A stretch of DNA of 64,000 nt from Castellaniella sp049671645 (GCF_049671645.1 NZ_JBATVG010000023.1:248001-312000), one strand, 5' to 3'; counted from the stretch's first letter, positions 37,925-46,354 are shown. The notes: a model not told the origin generated them from the letters alone. Made by a program: numbers and translations.

Positions 37925-38905
37925 CTACTTCAGTTCGGCCTGAACCTGCTCGAACAGATCCTGACCCACGCTGGGGATGAACATCTTCCACACCGGCTGG
38001 ACGCGTTCGCGCATGCGGTCGTGCTCGGCGTCGCTGACCTCGTTGATCTCCATGCCGTGCTTGGCCATGGTTTCCTTGGCGGATTGCGCCTGGGCGCGCG
38101 CCACCTGACGCTGGTAGGCACGGGCCTCGAGAGCGGAATCCTTCAGGATCTTCTGCTGATCGGGCGTGAGTTTGTCCCAGAAGGCCTTGGACACCAGCGG
38201 GATGAAGGCGCCGTAGCTATGGCGCGTGATGGACAGGTATTTCTGCACTTCGTAGAGCTTGAGCGCGGCGATCACGGCGTTGGGCGTGCCCTGGCCGTCG
38301 ATGGTGCGGGTTTCCAGCGCGGTATACAGTTCCGGCACCGCCAGCGGCACCGGATTGGCGCCCAGGGCCTTGATGGTTTCCTGGGTAATCTTCGCCTGGA
38401 TCGAACGGAACTTCAAGCCTTCGAAATCTTCGACCTTGGCGATCGGATGCTTGCTGTTGGTGGCGTTGAAGAATCCGTTTTCCCAATAAGCCAGGCCCAC
38501 CAGGCCATGCACGGGCAGGGTTTCCAGCAGCTTCTGGCCCACCGGGCCGTCCAGCACTTTTTCCGCCTGCTCGCTGTTCTTGAACAGGAAGGGAAAATCC
38601 AGGATTTCATAGGCCTTGACCATCCCCGTCAGGGTGGTGGTCTGAGGCACGGTGAACTCGATCGTGCCGCCCTGCAGGGCAGAAGTCACCTGCACGTCGT
38701 TGCCCAGCGCGCCGCTGTAATAGGGCTTGATGTTGATCTCGCCCTGGCTCTTGGCCTTGACCAGTTCGACGAACTTGGCCACGCCCTGGCCCTGGTGGGA
38801 TTTTTCCGGCAGGGTGACGGCGAACTTCGCGGTGACGGCCGCCCAGGCGGAGCCGGACAGTGTCGCGGCCAGCAGGCCGACAAGCAGGGTGGTGCGGATT
38901 TTCAT
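37925..38905 (-). CDS. TRAP transporter periplasmic binding protein (DctP)
   Basis: A 326-residue solute-binding protein of a TRAP importer. Signal peptide at 1-22 (cleavage after AWA). The DctP fold shows VTLPEKSHQGQGVAKFVELV and ALKLYEVQKYLSITRHSYG. The conserved arginine that holds the carboxylate of the ligand is probably in KFRSIQAKIT near residue 165. Third gene of the operon, 40 bp after dctM. Its place before the homogentisate genes suggests it brings in homogentisate, a hydroxyphenylacetate or a similar aromatic acid. Confidence 0.92.
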   Translation of the reverse strand: MKIRTTLLVGLLAATLSGSAWAAVTAKFAVTLPEKSHQGQGVAKFVELVKAKSQGEINIKPYYSGALGNDVQVTSALQGGTIEFTVPQTTTLTGMVKAYEILDFPFLFKNSEQAEKVLDGPVGQKLLETLPVHGLVGLAYWENGFFNATNSKHPIAKVEDFEGLKFRSIQAKITQETIKALGANPVPLAVPELYTALETRTIDGQGTPNAVIAALKLYEVQKYLSITRHSYGAFIPLVSKAFWDKLTPDQQKILKDSALEARAYQRQVARAQAQSAKETMAKHGMEINEVSDAEHDRMRERVQPVWKMFIPSVGQDLFEQVQAELK

Positions 38906-38945
38906 GGAATGTCTCCTTGGGTGGAATCGGACGGGGCGCCGGGCG

Positions 38946-40223
38946 CTAGCGCCACCATTGGGCGGGCACGGTCACCAATTCGGGGAACAGGATCAAGGCG
39001 ATCAACAGCGAAACCAAAGCGAGCAGGAACGGGCCGATGCCGCGCGTGGCCTGGGCCATGGACACCTTGCCCACGGAACTGACGACGTTCAGCACCACGC
39101 CCACGGGCGGGGTGATCATGCCGATCGAACAGTTCATGATGAAGATCACGCCGAAATAAACCGGATCGATGTCCGCCGCCTGGATGATGGGCATGAACAC
39201 CGGGGTGAAGATCAGCACGATGGGAATGAAATCCAGCACCATTCCGGCGAAGAACACCACCACCATCATGGCCGACACCAGGACCAGCGGGTGGTCCGAC
39301 AACGCGCTCAACCAGCCGCCCACCTGGCCGGAAATGTCGGTGATGGTGATCATGTAGGACGCGACCATCGCCAGCGCGGCCAGCAGCAGCACGACCGAAG
39401 TCGTCTGCGCCGCGGACAGCAGGCATTCGTAGACTTTGCGCCAACTCAGTTCCCGGTACACCGCCACACCGACGAACAGCGCATAGGCCGCCGCGACCAC
39501 GGCGGATTCAGTCGGGGTGAAGATGCCGAAACGCAGGCCGCCGATGATGATGACCGGCAGCATCAGCGCCCAGCCGCCCTGCCCCAGCAAACGCAGACGC
39601 TGTCCCCAGGGCACCCGGGGCGTCAGCGCCGCTTTCTGCCGCCGGGCGACAAACCACCAGGCCACGGTCAGGAACAGCCCCATCAGGACGCCGGGCACGA
39701 TCCCGGCCAGGAACAGACGGGTGATCGACACATTGGCCACCACGCCGAAGATCAGGAAGCCGATCGACGGCGGGATGACCGGCGCGATGATGCCGCTGGC
39801 GGCCATCAGGCCGCAGGCGCGCGCGGGATCGTAGCCGGCCTGGCGCATCATGGGCACCAGGATCGCCGCCAGCGCCGCCGTGTCCGCCACGGCGGACCCC
39901 GACAGGCTGGCAAGCAGGATGCCGGCGCAGATCGCCACATAGCCCAGGCCGCCGCGCAAATGGCCGACGAAGGCGCTGGCCATGTCGACGATCCGCTTGG
40001 ACAGCCCGCCCGCGTTCATGAATTCGCCCGCCAGGATGAAGAACGGCACCGCCATCAATACGAAGTTGTCGGCCCCGGCGATGGCGTTCTGCACCACGAT
40101 CTGGGCGTCGAACTGCCCGGTCAGCAGCATCAGCGCCACTCCGGCGAACATCAGGGCGAAGGCGATCGGCAGACCCAGTGCGATCAAGCCCAGCAAGGAG
40201 CCAAGGAAGACGAAGGCGGTCAT
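38946..40223 (-). CDS. TRAP transporter large permease (DctM)
   Basis: A 425-residue inner-membrane protein with about twelve helices. The DctM motifs are present: ALGLPIAFALMFAGVALML, PFFILAGEFMNAGGLSKRIVD, GSAVADTAALAAILVPMM, and ITPPVGVVLNVVSSVGKVS near the C-terminus. It carries the transport path. Its ATG overlaps the stop of the small-subunit gene (ATGA), so the two are coupled. Confidence 0.95.
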   Translation of the reverse strand: MTAFVFLGSLLGLIALGLPIAFALMFAGVALMLLTGQFDAQIVVQNAIAGADNFVLMAVPFFILAGEFMNAGGLSKRIVDMASAFVGHLRGGLGYVAICAGILLASLSGSAVADTAALAAILVPMMRQAGYDPARACGLMAASGIIAPVIPPSIGFLIFGVVANVSITRLFLAGIVPGVLMGLFLTVAWWFVARRQKAALTPRVPWGQRLRLLGQGGWALMLPVIIIGGLRFGIFTPTESAVVAAAYALFVGVAVYRELSWRKVYECLLSAAQTTSVVLLLAALAMVASYMITITDISGQVGGWLSALSDHPLVLVSAMMVVVFFAGMVLDFIPIVLIFTPVFMPIIQAADIDPVYFGVIFIMNCSIGMITPPVGVVLNVVSSVGKVSMAQATRGIGPFLLALVSLLIALILFPELVTVPAQWWR

Positions 40224-40924
40224 CGGCGATCTCCCTTCGAGCCGCCGGCCTCGCGGCCTGCATGCCGTTCGGATTCGTCAGGCGTGGGATAGTCCGCAGG
40301 GACTATCCCGCGTCCGGTCTCGCCCACCTCGCGGCCTGCATGCCGCTCGGATTCGTCAGGCGCGAGATAGTCCGCAGGGACTATCCCGCGTCCGGTCTCA
40401 TCCATACGTTCAGCGAGGTCTTCGATGCGGTCGGCCAGGTCCTCCGTCAAGCCGTCGTCGATACCGGCCAGCGCCCGGCGGATGTTGTTGCACACCGGGA
40501 AGATCAGCGCCACCCCGAACACCAGCGCCGCCCCGTACAGCCAGGCGTAGGAAATGCCCAGGACCGGGTAGACGTTGCCCAGGTTGATCAGGGTCTGGCG
40601 CCAGCCGCCGACGATGAAGATCCCGCAGCCGGCCAGGATCAACATGCCGGTGAAGACCACCAGCGCCCTGCGCACACGGGGGCCGACGGCGCGCTGCAGC
40701 GTGTCGAATCCGATATGGATGCGCCGCGCCGAAGCCAGGACCGCGCCCATGAAGATCAGCCAGACGAACAGCAGGCGCGACAGTTCTTCCGAAATGGCGA
40801 TACCCGAATTGAATGCGTAGCGCAGCACGACGTTGCCGAAGACCAGAATGCCCATGATCGCCAGGCAGGCGACGATCAGGACTTCGAAGCTCCTGGCGAT
40901 CAGGCGGGCGGCAGGGCGCATCAT
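40220..40924 (-). CDS. TRAP transporter small permease (DctQ) with a repeat-encoded C-terminal tail
   Basis: A 234-residue protein. The first 155 residues are an ordinary DctQ four-helix subunit (SRLLFVWLIFMGAVLASARR). After a charged helix (IDDGLTEDLADRIEDLAERMD) come two copies of a 26-residue repeat containing GRGIVPADY and PDESERHAGRE, then GGSKGDRR. Typical DctQ lacks this tail. The repeat is the translation of the 78-bp palindromic repeat at 40249-40404. Start 40924 fits the usual short N-terminus; the next ATG is one codon later. Confidence 0.88.
   Translation of the reverse strand: MMRPAARLIARSFEVLIVACLAIMGILVFGNVVLRYAFNSGIAISEELSRLLFVWLIFMGAVLASARRIHIGFDTLQRAVGPRVRRALVVFTGMLILAGCGIFIVGGWRQTLINLGNVYPVLGISYAWLYGAALVFGVALIFPVCNNIRRALAGIDDGLTEDLADRIEDLAERMDETGRGIVPADYLAPDESERHAGREVGETGRGIVPADYPTPDESERHAGREAGGSKGDRR
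40249..40404. repeat. Two tandem 78-bp units of the palindromic repeat family, inside the DctQ gene
   Basis: Units at 40249-40326 and 40327-40404 differ at about five positions. Each has a hairpin: GGGATAGTCC/GGACTATCCC at 40286-40309 and GATAGTCC/GGACTATC at 40366-40385, with loop GCAG on the plus strand (CTGC on the coding strand). Read along the minus strand, unit sequence matches the 25.1-kb array: shared CCGGAC, GTCC-CTGC-GGAC, GCCTGA, ATCC and TGCAGGCCGCG blocks in the same order. The period of 78 keeps the reading frame open. Confidence 0.88.
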
Positions 40925-41001
40925 CGGTATGCACCGCGCGAGGTAGCGGACATCATGTTTGTCTCCGGTCCGGATGTGGATGTCTGCGGGACGGCCCCCG
41001 A

Positions 41002-41020
41002 GCATCCTTGTGATGGATGC
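41002..41020. promoter_or_regulatory. LysR-type box between the TRAP/homogentisate operon and its LysR gene
   Basis: GCATCC-N7-GGATGC is a perfect 6-bp inverted repeat containing the T-N11-A pattern of LysR operators. It lies 78 bp before the dctQ start and 67 bp before the LysR start, the right place for divergent control. Confidence 0.6.
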
Positions 41021-41086
41021 CCCATTAGACGGAGTTTCCAGATATCATACAAACAGTTTTTATTCATCGATTCATAGGATTATCCG

Positions 41087-41989
41087 ATGGAAGTCACGCT
41101 CCGCCAGTTGCGCGCCTTCGCGGCGCTGGCCCGCACCGGAGGCTTTACACGGGCAGCCGAATCCTTGCATATCACCCAATCGGCCCTCAGCGGCCTGATC
41201 AAGGAACTGGAATCCCAATTGGGCGTCCGGCTGGTGGATCGCAGCACACGACGCATCCAGCTCTCGGAAGTCGGCCGCGAGTTCCATCCCGTCGCCACGC
41301 GGGTGCTCCGCGACCTGGATGGCGCGCTGGACAACATCGATAATCTCAAACGCCTGCGCCGCGGCATCGTCCGGGTTGCTGCCCCCCAGCTCATGGCCAG
41401 CACCCTGATCCCTGAAGTCATTGCGGGCTTTCGCCGCGCGCATCCCCACATCCAGGTCCATCTGCTGGACTGCGCCGTGGAACACGCCATCACCCAGGCG
41501 GTGCGCGGCGAAGTCGATATCAGCATCGGCCCCCATCGCGAGGGCCTGTCCGATGTCGCGGCCGATCCGCTGTTCGACCTGCCGTTCATGGCCGTCTTTC
41601 CCGCCGGCCACCCGCTGGAATCCCTGAAGCAGGTCGGCTGGACGGACCTGATGCGCCACCCGCTGATCGTGCTGCATGGGCAGTTCACCGATCAGCTCGC
41701 CATGGATCTCCACCGGCTGTCCTCCACGCAACCGGTGCGCCCCAGCCACGAAGTCACCTTCATGAGCACCGCCTTGAGCATGGTCAACGCCGGCCTGGGT
41801 GTGACCGCCTGCCTGCCGTATGCCCAGCGCCTGGTGGACCTCTACGGGCTACGGGCGCGGCCGCTGCATGCCCCCCAGATCCGTCGGAAATTTTTCATCT
41901 ACAGCCGCCAGCACACGAGCCTGCCGCCTGCGGCCGAAGCCTTCGTGCGCTATCTGCACGAATATGTGGAGGAACGGAACTGGGGGTGA
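41087..41989 (+). CDS. LysR-family regulator, probable regulator of the TRAP/homogentisate operon
   Basis: A 300-residue LysR protein with a helix-turn-helix at 3-62 (LRAFAALARTGGFTRAAESL, ITQSALSGLIKELESQLG) and a full effector domain (VRVAAPQLMASTLIPEVIAGF). It is divergent from the operon that begins with dctQ and shares the 162-bp intergenic region with the T-N11-A box, the standard layout for a LysR regulator and its target. The inducer is probably an aromatic acid or a pathway intermediate. Confidence 0.9.
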   Translation: MEVTLRQLRAFAALARTGGFTRAAESLHITQSALSGLIKELESQLGVRLVDRSTRRIQLSEVGREFHPVATRVLRDLDGALDNIDNLKRLRRGIVRVAAPQLMASTLIPEVIAGFRRAHPHIQVHLLDCAVEHAITQAVRGEVDISIGPHREGLSDVAADPLFDLPFMAVFPAGHPLESLKQVGWTDLMRHPLIVLHGQFTDQLAMDLHRLSSTQPVRPSHEVTFMSTALSMVNAGLGVTACLPYAQRLVDLYGLRARPLHAPQIRRKFFIYSRQHTSLPPAAEAFVRYLHEYVEERNWG

Positions 41990-42022
41990 GTCCCCCCGAT
42001 TCCGCTCACCCGAAGCCCATCG

Positions 42023-42844
42023 TCAGGCCCGGCTGAACTCGATTTCCCCCTGATGCGCCAGTGTGCCGTCCTGTTCCGCCCACAGCTGCGCGGTCTGGCC
42101 GTCCTGAAGGCGGCCGCCCACCTGGAAGGCGCGCGGCGCAATCAGCGGGCGCAGGCCCCGGTAGGACAGCGATTGCACCGCCAGGTCGGGATGAGCCCGG
42201 GTGAACGCCCGCGTCATCAGCGTGGCGATCAGGGGGCCGTGGACCACCAGACCAGGATAGCCTTCGACCTCGCGCACGTAGCGGTCGTCGTAATGGATGC
42301 GGTGTCCATTGAAGGTGACGGCTGAATAGCGGAACAGCCGCACGGGGTCCGGCGTCACGGTCTGCGTCCATTGCGCATCCGGCGCGGGCTTGACGCCCTG
42401 CAACACCGGGGGCGATGGCTCGCGGTAGACGATATCCTGTTCCTCGGCGATGCAGAGCGCCCCATCCTGGGTATAGCGATGCTCGACCGTCATGAACTGC
42501 AGGCGGCCGCTGCGCCCCGTCTTTTCGACGATGTCCGCAATCCTGGAGTCCCGCCGGGCAGGCCGCCCCACCACCAGCGGCGCATGAAACCGGATGCGCC
42601 CCCCCGCCCACATGCGGCTGAAGTCCCCCGCCGGCGGCAGGAAGGCATCCTGTTGCGGATGGCCGTCGCGCCCCAGACGGGCATAGGCCTCACCGCGCAC
42701 GAAGAACGCCCAATGCCACAGCAAAGGCAAGGCGCCCGACGGGTCCAGCGGTTCGTCCAGGCTCAACGCGACTCGCTGCGCATGGCCGGGGTCCAGATTG
42801 TCATCGCAGGTTTCCGCGCGGCCGATCCAGGACGAGAAATCCAT
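42023..42844 (-). CDS. MaoC-type hydratase, mesaconyl-C4-CoA/itaconyl-CoA hydratase-like
   Basis: A 273-residue double hot-dog protein of the FAS1-like/HTD2 MaoC group. The N-terminal half carries LLWHWAFFVRGEAYARLG; the C-terminal half carries the active-site pattern FRYSAVTFNGHRIHYDD (Asn/His) and GLVVHGPLIATLM. Relatives hydrate mesaconyl-C4-CoA, itaconyl-CoA or similar CoA esters. ATG 42844 follows GGAG at a good distance; a TTG at 42859 is an alternative. A terminator separates it from the upstream TRAP binding-protein gene. Confidence 0.8.
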   Translation of the reverse strand: MDFSSWIGRAETCDDNLDPGHAQRVALSLDEPLDPSGALPLLWHWAFFVRGEAYARLGRDGHPQQDAFLPPAGDFSRMWAGGRIRFHAPLVVGRPARRDSRIADIVEKTGRSGRLQFMTVEHRYTQDGALCIAEEQDIVYREPSPPVLQGVKPAPDAQWTQTVTPDPVRLFRYSAVTFNGHRIHYDDRYVREVEGYPGLVVHGPLIATLMTRAFTRAHPDLAVQSLSYRGLRPLIAPRAFQVGGRLQDGQTAQLWAEQDGTLAHQGEIEFSRA

Positions 42845-42857
42845 AATCCGATGCTCC

Positions 42858-42898
42858 AAAAAAAATGCAGCCTGCCGGGGATGCCCGGATCAGGCTGC
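42858..42898 (-). terminator. Rho-independent terminator after the orphan dctP gene
   Basis: On the minus strand GCAGCCTG and CAGGCTGC pair (42867-42898) with an inner CCGGG/CCCGG stem, followed by a run of eight T (42858-42865). It starts 12 bp after the dctP stop and ends 14 bp before the MaoC ATG, so MaoC is transcribed by read-through or from its own promoter. Confidence 0.88.
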
Positions 42899-42909
42899 TT
42901 TCACGAGGT

Positions 42910-43917
42910 TCAGCTCTTGTTCGACGCCAGGGCGGCATCGATCAGATCCTTGCCGATACCGCCCTGGAATTTCTCCCAGACCGGATGCATGGCCGCGCGC
43001 CAGGCCGCCACGTCTTCCTTGGACAGGGTCTGGATCTTCGCGGCGCCCGCATCGGCAATGCGCTTGCGATCGCGTTCGTTGATGTCGGCCGCCAGCTTGT
43101 TGGCGTATTCCGTGGCGCCCGCCATGGCTTTGCTCAGGCCCGCCTGCACGTCCTTGGGCAAGCCGTCCCACCAGCCGGCATTGGCGATCACCATGTAATC
43201 GATGTCGCCATGGTTGGTGACGGCGATGGTCTTCTGCACTTCATGCAGTTTCTGGGTGTAGATGTTGGACCAGGTGTTTTCCTGGCCATCCACCACGCCC
43301 GTCTGCAGCGCCTGATAGACCTCGGAGAAGGCCAGTTTCTGGGGGTTGGCCCCCAGTTGACGGAACTGGGCCTCCAGCACGTCGGAGGCCTGGATGCGGA
43401 ACTTCAGGCCCTTGATGTCTTCCGGGCGGGTGAGCTTGTCCTTGTTGGTGGACAACTGCTTCATGCCGTTGTGCCAGTAGGCCAGACCCTTGATGCCCTT
43501 GGACGTCATGGAGTCCAGCAGGCCCTGGCCTGCGGGGCTGGCCTGGAAGCGGTCCACGGCATCCATGTCGTCGAACAGGAAAGGCAGATCGAAGACCTGC
43601 AGCTTCTTGGTGTAGCGGTCGAACTTGGACAGCGACGGCGCGATGAGCTGCACGTCGCCCAGCAACAGGGCTTCCATTTCCTTGCCGTCGCCGAACAACT
43701 GCGAATTGGGGAAGACCTGGACCTCGACCTTGCCCGGCAGCGCGGCTTCGGCGAGTTCCTTGAACTTCAGCGCCCCCTGGCCCTTGGGGGCCGTCGCCGC
43801 CACCACGTGGCTGAACTTGATGACGATGGGAGCGGCCTGGACGGCCGTGGCCGCCAGACTGGCGGACAGCGTGATGCCCAGGGCCAGCGCCAGGCGGGTC
43901 AATGTGCGGGATTGCAT
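42910..43917 (-). CDS. TRAP transporter periplasmic binding protein (DctP), no adjacent permease
   Basis: A 335-residue DctP with a signal peptide (1-28, cleavage after VQA) and the family core IKFSHVVAATAPKGQGALKFKELAEAALPG, SEVYQALQTGVVDGQENTWSNIYTQKLHEVQK. No DctM or DctQ gene is next to it, so it must use a membrane pair encoded elsewhere or belongs to a broken operon. It lies 114 bp after the CoA-transferase gene on the same strand. Confidence 0.92.
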   Translation of the reverse strand: MQSRTLTRLALALGITLSASLAATAVQAAPIVIKFSHVVAATAPKGQGALKFKELAEAALPGKVEVQVFPNSQLFGDGKEMEALLLGDVQLIAPSLSKFDRYTKKLQVFDLPFLFDDMDAVDRFQASPAGQGLLDSMTSKGIKGLAYWHNGMKQLSTNKDKLTRPEDIKGLKFRIQASDVLEAQFRQLGANPQKLAFSEVYQALQTGVVDGQENTWSNIYTQKLHEVQKTIAVTNHGDIDYMVIANAGWWDGLPKDVQAGLSKAMAGATEYANKLAADINERDRKRIADAGAAKIQTLSKEDVAAWRAAMHPVWEKFQGGIGKDLIDAALASNKS

Positions 43918-44031
43918 GGGTTTGTCTCCTTGAAGGTGATGTATCGGTCCGGGTCAGCCGCTGATCGTTCCGGCTGCCGGGCTCTGGTGTGGGGGTCCGG
44001 TGCGGCAAGGACCCGGTAGATCATCGGGGCC

Positions 44032-45183
44032 TCAGAGCGATGCGTCCGAGAGACCCAATTCCTGCAGGATGGCCTGGGTATGTTCGCCCAATGCCGGGAT
44101 CGCGCCCATCCGGGTTTCTGCGGGGGTGCCGACGCCGGGCGGCAACAGCGCGGGCAGCACGCCCGCCGGGCTGTCGACCGTGGTCCACCGCCCCCGCGCC
44201 CGCAGCTGCGGGTGCGCCCACACATCCGCCATATCGTTCATCTGCGCATTGGCGATCTTGGCCTCGTCCAGACGGGCGACGACCTGATCGATGCTGAGCG
44301 CGGCGAAGACGCCCAGAATCAGGGCGCGCAATTCGGCGCGAGCGTCCGAGCGCCGGGAATTGGTCGAAAAGCGCGGGTCGATCGCCAGATCCGGCTGCTG
44401 CAGGACCTTGTCGCAAAACACCTGCCATTCCCGTTCGTTCTGCAGTCCCAGCATCACGGTCTTGCCATCCCCCGCCGCGAACGGCCCATAGGGATAGATC
44501 GTGGCATGCGAGGCCCCGCTGCGGGCGGGCGGCGGGGCGCCGTCGAAGCCGTAGTACATGGGGTAGGACATCCATTCGGCCATGCTCTCCAGCATGGACA
44601 CGTCGATGTGCCGGCCCTTGCCCGTCTTGCCGCGCTCGATCAGCGCCGCCAGGATGTTGGTGTAGGCATACATGCCGGCCGCGATGTCGGCGATGGAGCA
44701 GCCCGCCTTGGCGGGCTCATCCGCAGACCCGGTGACCGACAGGAAACCGGATTCGCTCTGGATCAGCAGATCGTAGGCTTTCTTGTCGCGATAGGGGCCG
44801 TCATTGCCGTAGCCGGAAATATCGCACACGATCAGGCGGGGAAAGCGTTCGCGCAGAGCCTCGAAGGACAGGCCCAGGCGAGCGGCCGCCCCCGGCGCCA
44901 GGTTCTGCACCAGCACGTCGGCCTTTTCCAGCAGGCGTTCGATGACGTCCGCCGCAGCCGGCTGCTTGACGTCCAGCGCCAGGCTTTCCTTGGACCGGTT
45001 CACCCAGACGAAATGGGACGACAGGCCGCGCACCCGCTCGTCGTAGCCGCGCGCGAAATCCCCCGCGCCCGGCCGTTCGATCTTGATGACCCGGGCGCCC
45101 AGATCCGCCAGCTGGCGCGTGCAAAACGGCGCGGCAATGGCATGTTCCAGGGTGATGACCGTGATGTCCTGCAAAGGCAGCAT
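44032..45183 (-). CDS. CaiB/BaiF (type III) CoA-transferase
   Basis: A 383-residue family III CoA-transferase, moving CoA between acyl-CoA and a free acid. The catalytic aspartate is Asp166 in GCSIADIAAGMYA, matching Asp169 of formyl-CoA transferase. The N-terminal LEHAIAAPFCTRQLADLGARVIK and FVWVNRSKESLALDVK motifs are also present. The ATG at 45183 is used; the longer frame overlaps the acyl-CoA dehydrogenase gene. It follows that gene by 10 bp. Confidence 0.92.
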   Translation of the reverse strand: MLPLQDITVITLEHAIAAPFCTRQLADLGARVIKIERPGAGDFARGYDERVRGLSSHFVWVNRSKESLALDVKQPAAADVIERLLEKADVLVQNLAPGAAARLGLSFEALRERFPRLIVCDISGYGNDGPYRDKKAYDLLIQSESGFLSVTGSADEPAKAGCSIADIAAGMYAYTNILAALIERGKTGKGRHIDVSMLESMAEWMSYPMYYGFDGAPPPARSGASHATIYPYGPFAAGDGKTVMLGLQNEREWQVFCDKVLQQPDLAIDPRFSTNSRRSDARAELRALILGVFAALSIDQVVARLDEAKIANAQMNDMADVWAHPQLRARGRWTTVDSPAGVLPALLPPGVGTPAETRMGAIPALGEHTQAILQELGLSDASL

Positions 45184-45193
45184 GATGTCCTCT

Positions 45194-46354
45194 TCAGAAT
45201 GAACGCGGCATGCCCAGCACGTGCTGGCCGACATACGACAGGATCAGGTTGGTGGAAATCGGCGCCACCTGGTACAGGCGGGTTTCGCGGAACTTGCGTT
45301 CGATGTCGTATTCGCAGGCGAAACCGAACCCGCCATGGGCCTGCAGGCAGGCATTGGCAGCTTCCCAGGACGCATCGGCCGCCAGCATCTTGGCCATGTT
45401 GGCCTGGGCGCCGCAATCCTGGTGCGCGTCGAACAGGGCGCAAGCCTGGTAGCGCATCAGGCTGGCGGCCTCGACGTTGACGTAGGCCTTGGCGATGGGG
45501 AACTGCACCCCCTGGTTCTGGCCGATCGGGCGGCCGAATACGACGCGCTCGCTGACGTATTTCTTCGCCCGATCCACGAACCAGTAGCCGTCGCCGATGC
45601 ATTCGGCCGCGATCAGCGTGCGTTCGGCGTTCAGGCCGTCCAGGATGTACTTGAAGCCCTGGCCTTCCTGGCCGATCAGGTTTTCCTCCGGAATTTCCAG
45701 GTCTTCGAAAAACAGTTCGTTGGTTTCGTGATTGACCATGTTCAGGATCGGCCGCACGCTCAGGCCATGGCCGATGGCGGATTTCAGGTCCACCATGAAG
45801 ATCGACATGCCTTCCGATTTCTTGCGGACCTGATCCAGCGGCGTCGTGCGGGCCAGCAGGACCATCAGATCGGAATGCTGCACCCGGGAAATCCAGACCT
45901 TCTGCCCGTTGACCACATAGCGGCCGTCCTTCTTCACGGCCGTCGTCTTGATTTTCGTGGTGTCCGTGCCCGTCGTCGGCTCCGTGACCGCCATGGACTG
46001 CAGGCGCAGTTCACCGCTGGCGATCTTGGGCAGCCACTGCTGCTTTTGCGCGGACGAGCCGTGGCGCAGAATCGTGCCCATGTTGTACATCTGCCCGTGG
46101 CAGGCGCCCGAATTGCCGCCCGCCCGGTTGATTTCTTCCATGATCACCGAGGCCTCGGTCAGTCCCAGGCCGGAACCGCCGTATTCCTCCGGAATCAAGG
46201 CCGCCAGCCAACCGGCCTGGGTCAGCGCATCGACGAATTCCGCCGGATACCCGCGCTGCTCGTCGACACGCCGGAAGTACTCATCGCCGAATTGCGCGCA
46301 CAGATCGCGAATCGCATCGCGAATGTCCTGATGGTGTCCCGCAGCGTCCAACAT
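45194..46354 (-). CDS. Acyl-CoA dehydrogenase (catalytic Glu at the isovaleryl-CoA-type position)
   Basis: A 386-residue FAD-dependent acyl-CoA dehydrogenase with the usual N-helical, beta and C-helical parts (TEPTTGTDTTKIKTTAV near residue 124, ERVVFGRPIGQNQGVQFPIA near 270). The canonical MCAD-type catalytic Glu (IYEGT motif) is absent; the aligned segment reads YQVAPISTN with Pro365. A Glu is present at 244 (GLNAERTLIAA), where isovaleryl- and long-chain enzymes have their base. That suggests a branched substrate. First gene of the minus-strand cluster, divergent in function from the LysR gene 90 bp upstream. Confidence 0.9.
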   Translation of the reverse strand: MLDAAGHHQDIRDAIRDLCAQFGDEYFRRVDEQRGYPAEFVDALTQAGWLAALIPEEYGGSGLGLTEASVIMEEINRAGGNSGACHGQMYNMGTILRHGSSAQKQQWLPKIASGELRLQSMAVTEPTTGTDTTKIKTTAVKKDGRYVVNGQKVWISRVQHSDLMVLLARTTPLDQVRKKSEGMSIFMVDLKSAIGHGLSVRPILNMVNHETNELFFEDLEIPEENLIGQEGQGFKYILDGLNAERTLIAAECIGDGYWFVDRAKKYVSERVVFGRPIGQNQGVQFPIAKAYVNVEAASLMRYQACALFDAHQDCGAQANMAKMLAADASWEAANACLQAHGGFGFACEYDIERKFRETRLYQVAPISTNLILSYVGQHVLGMPRSF

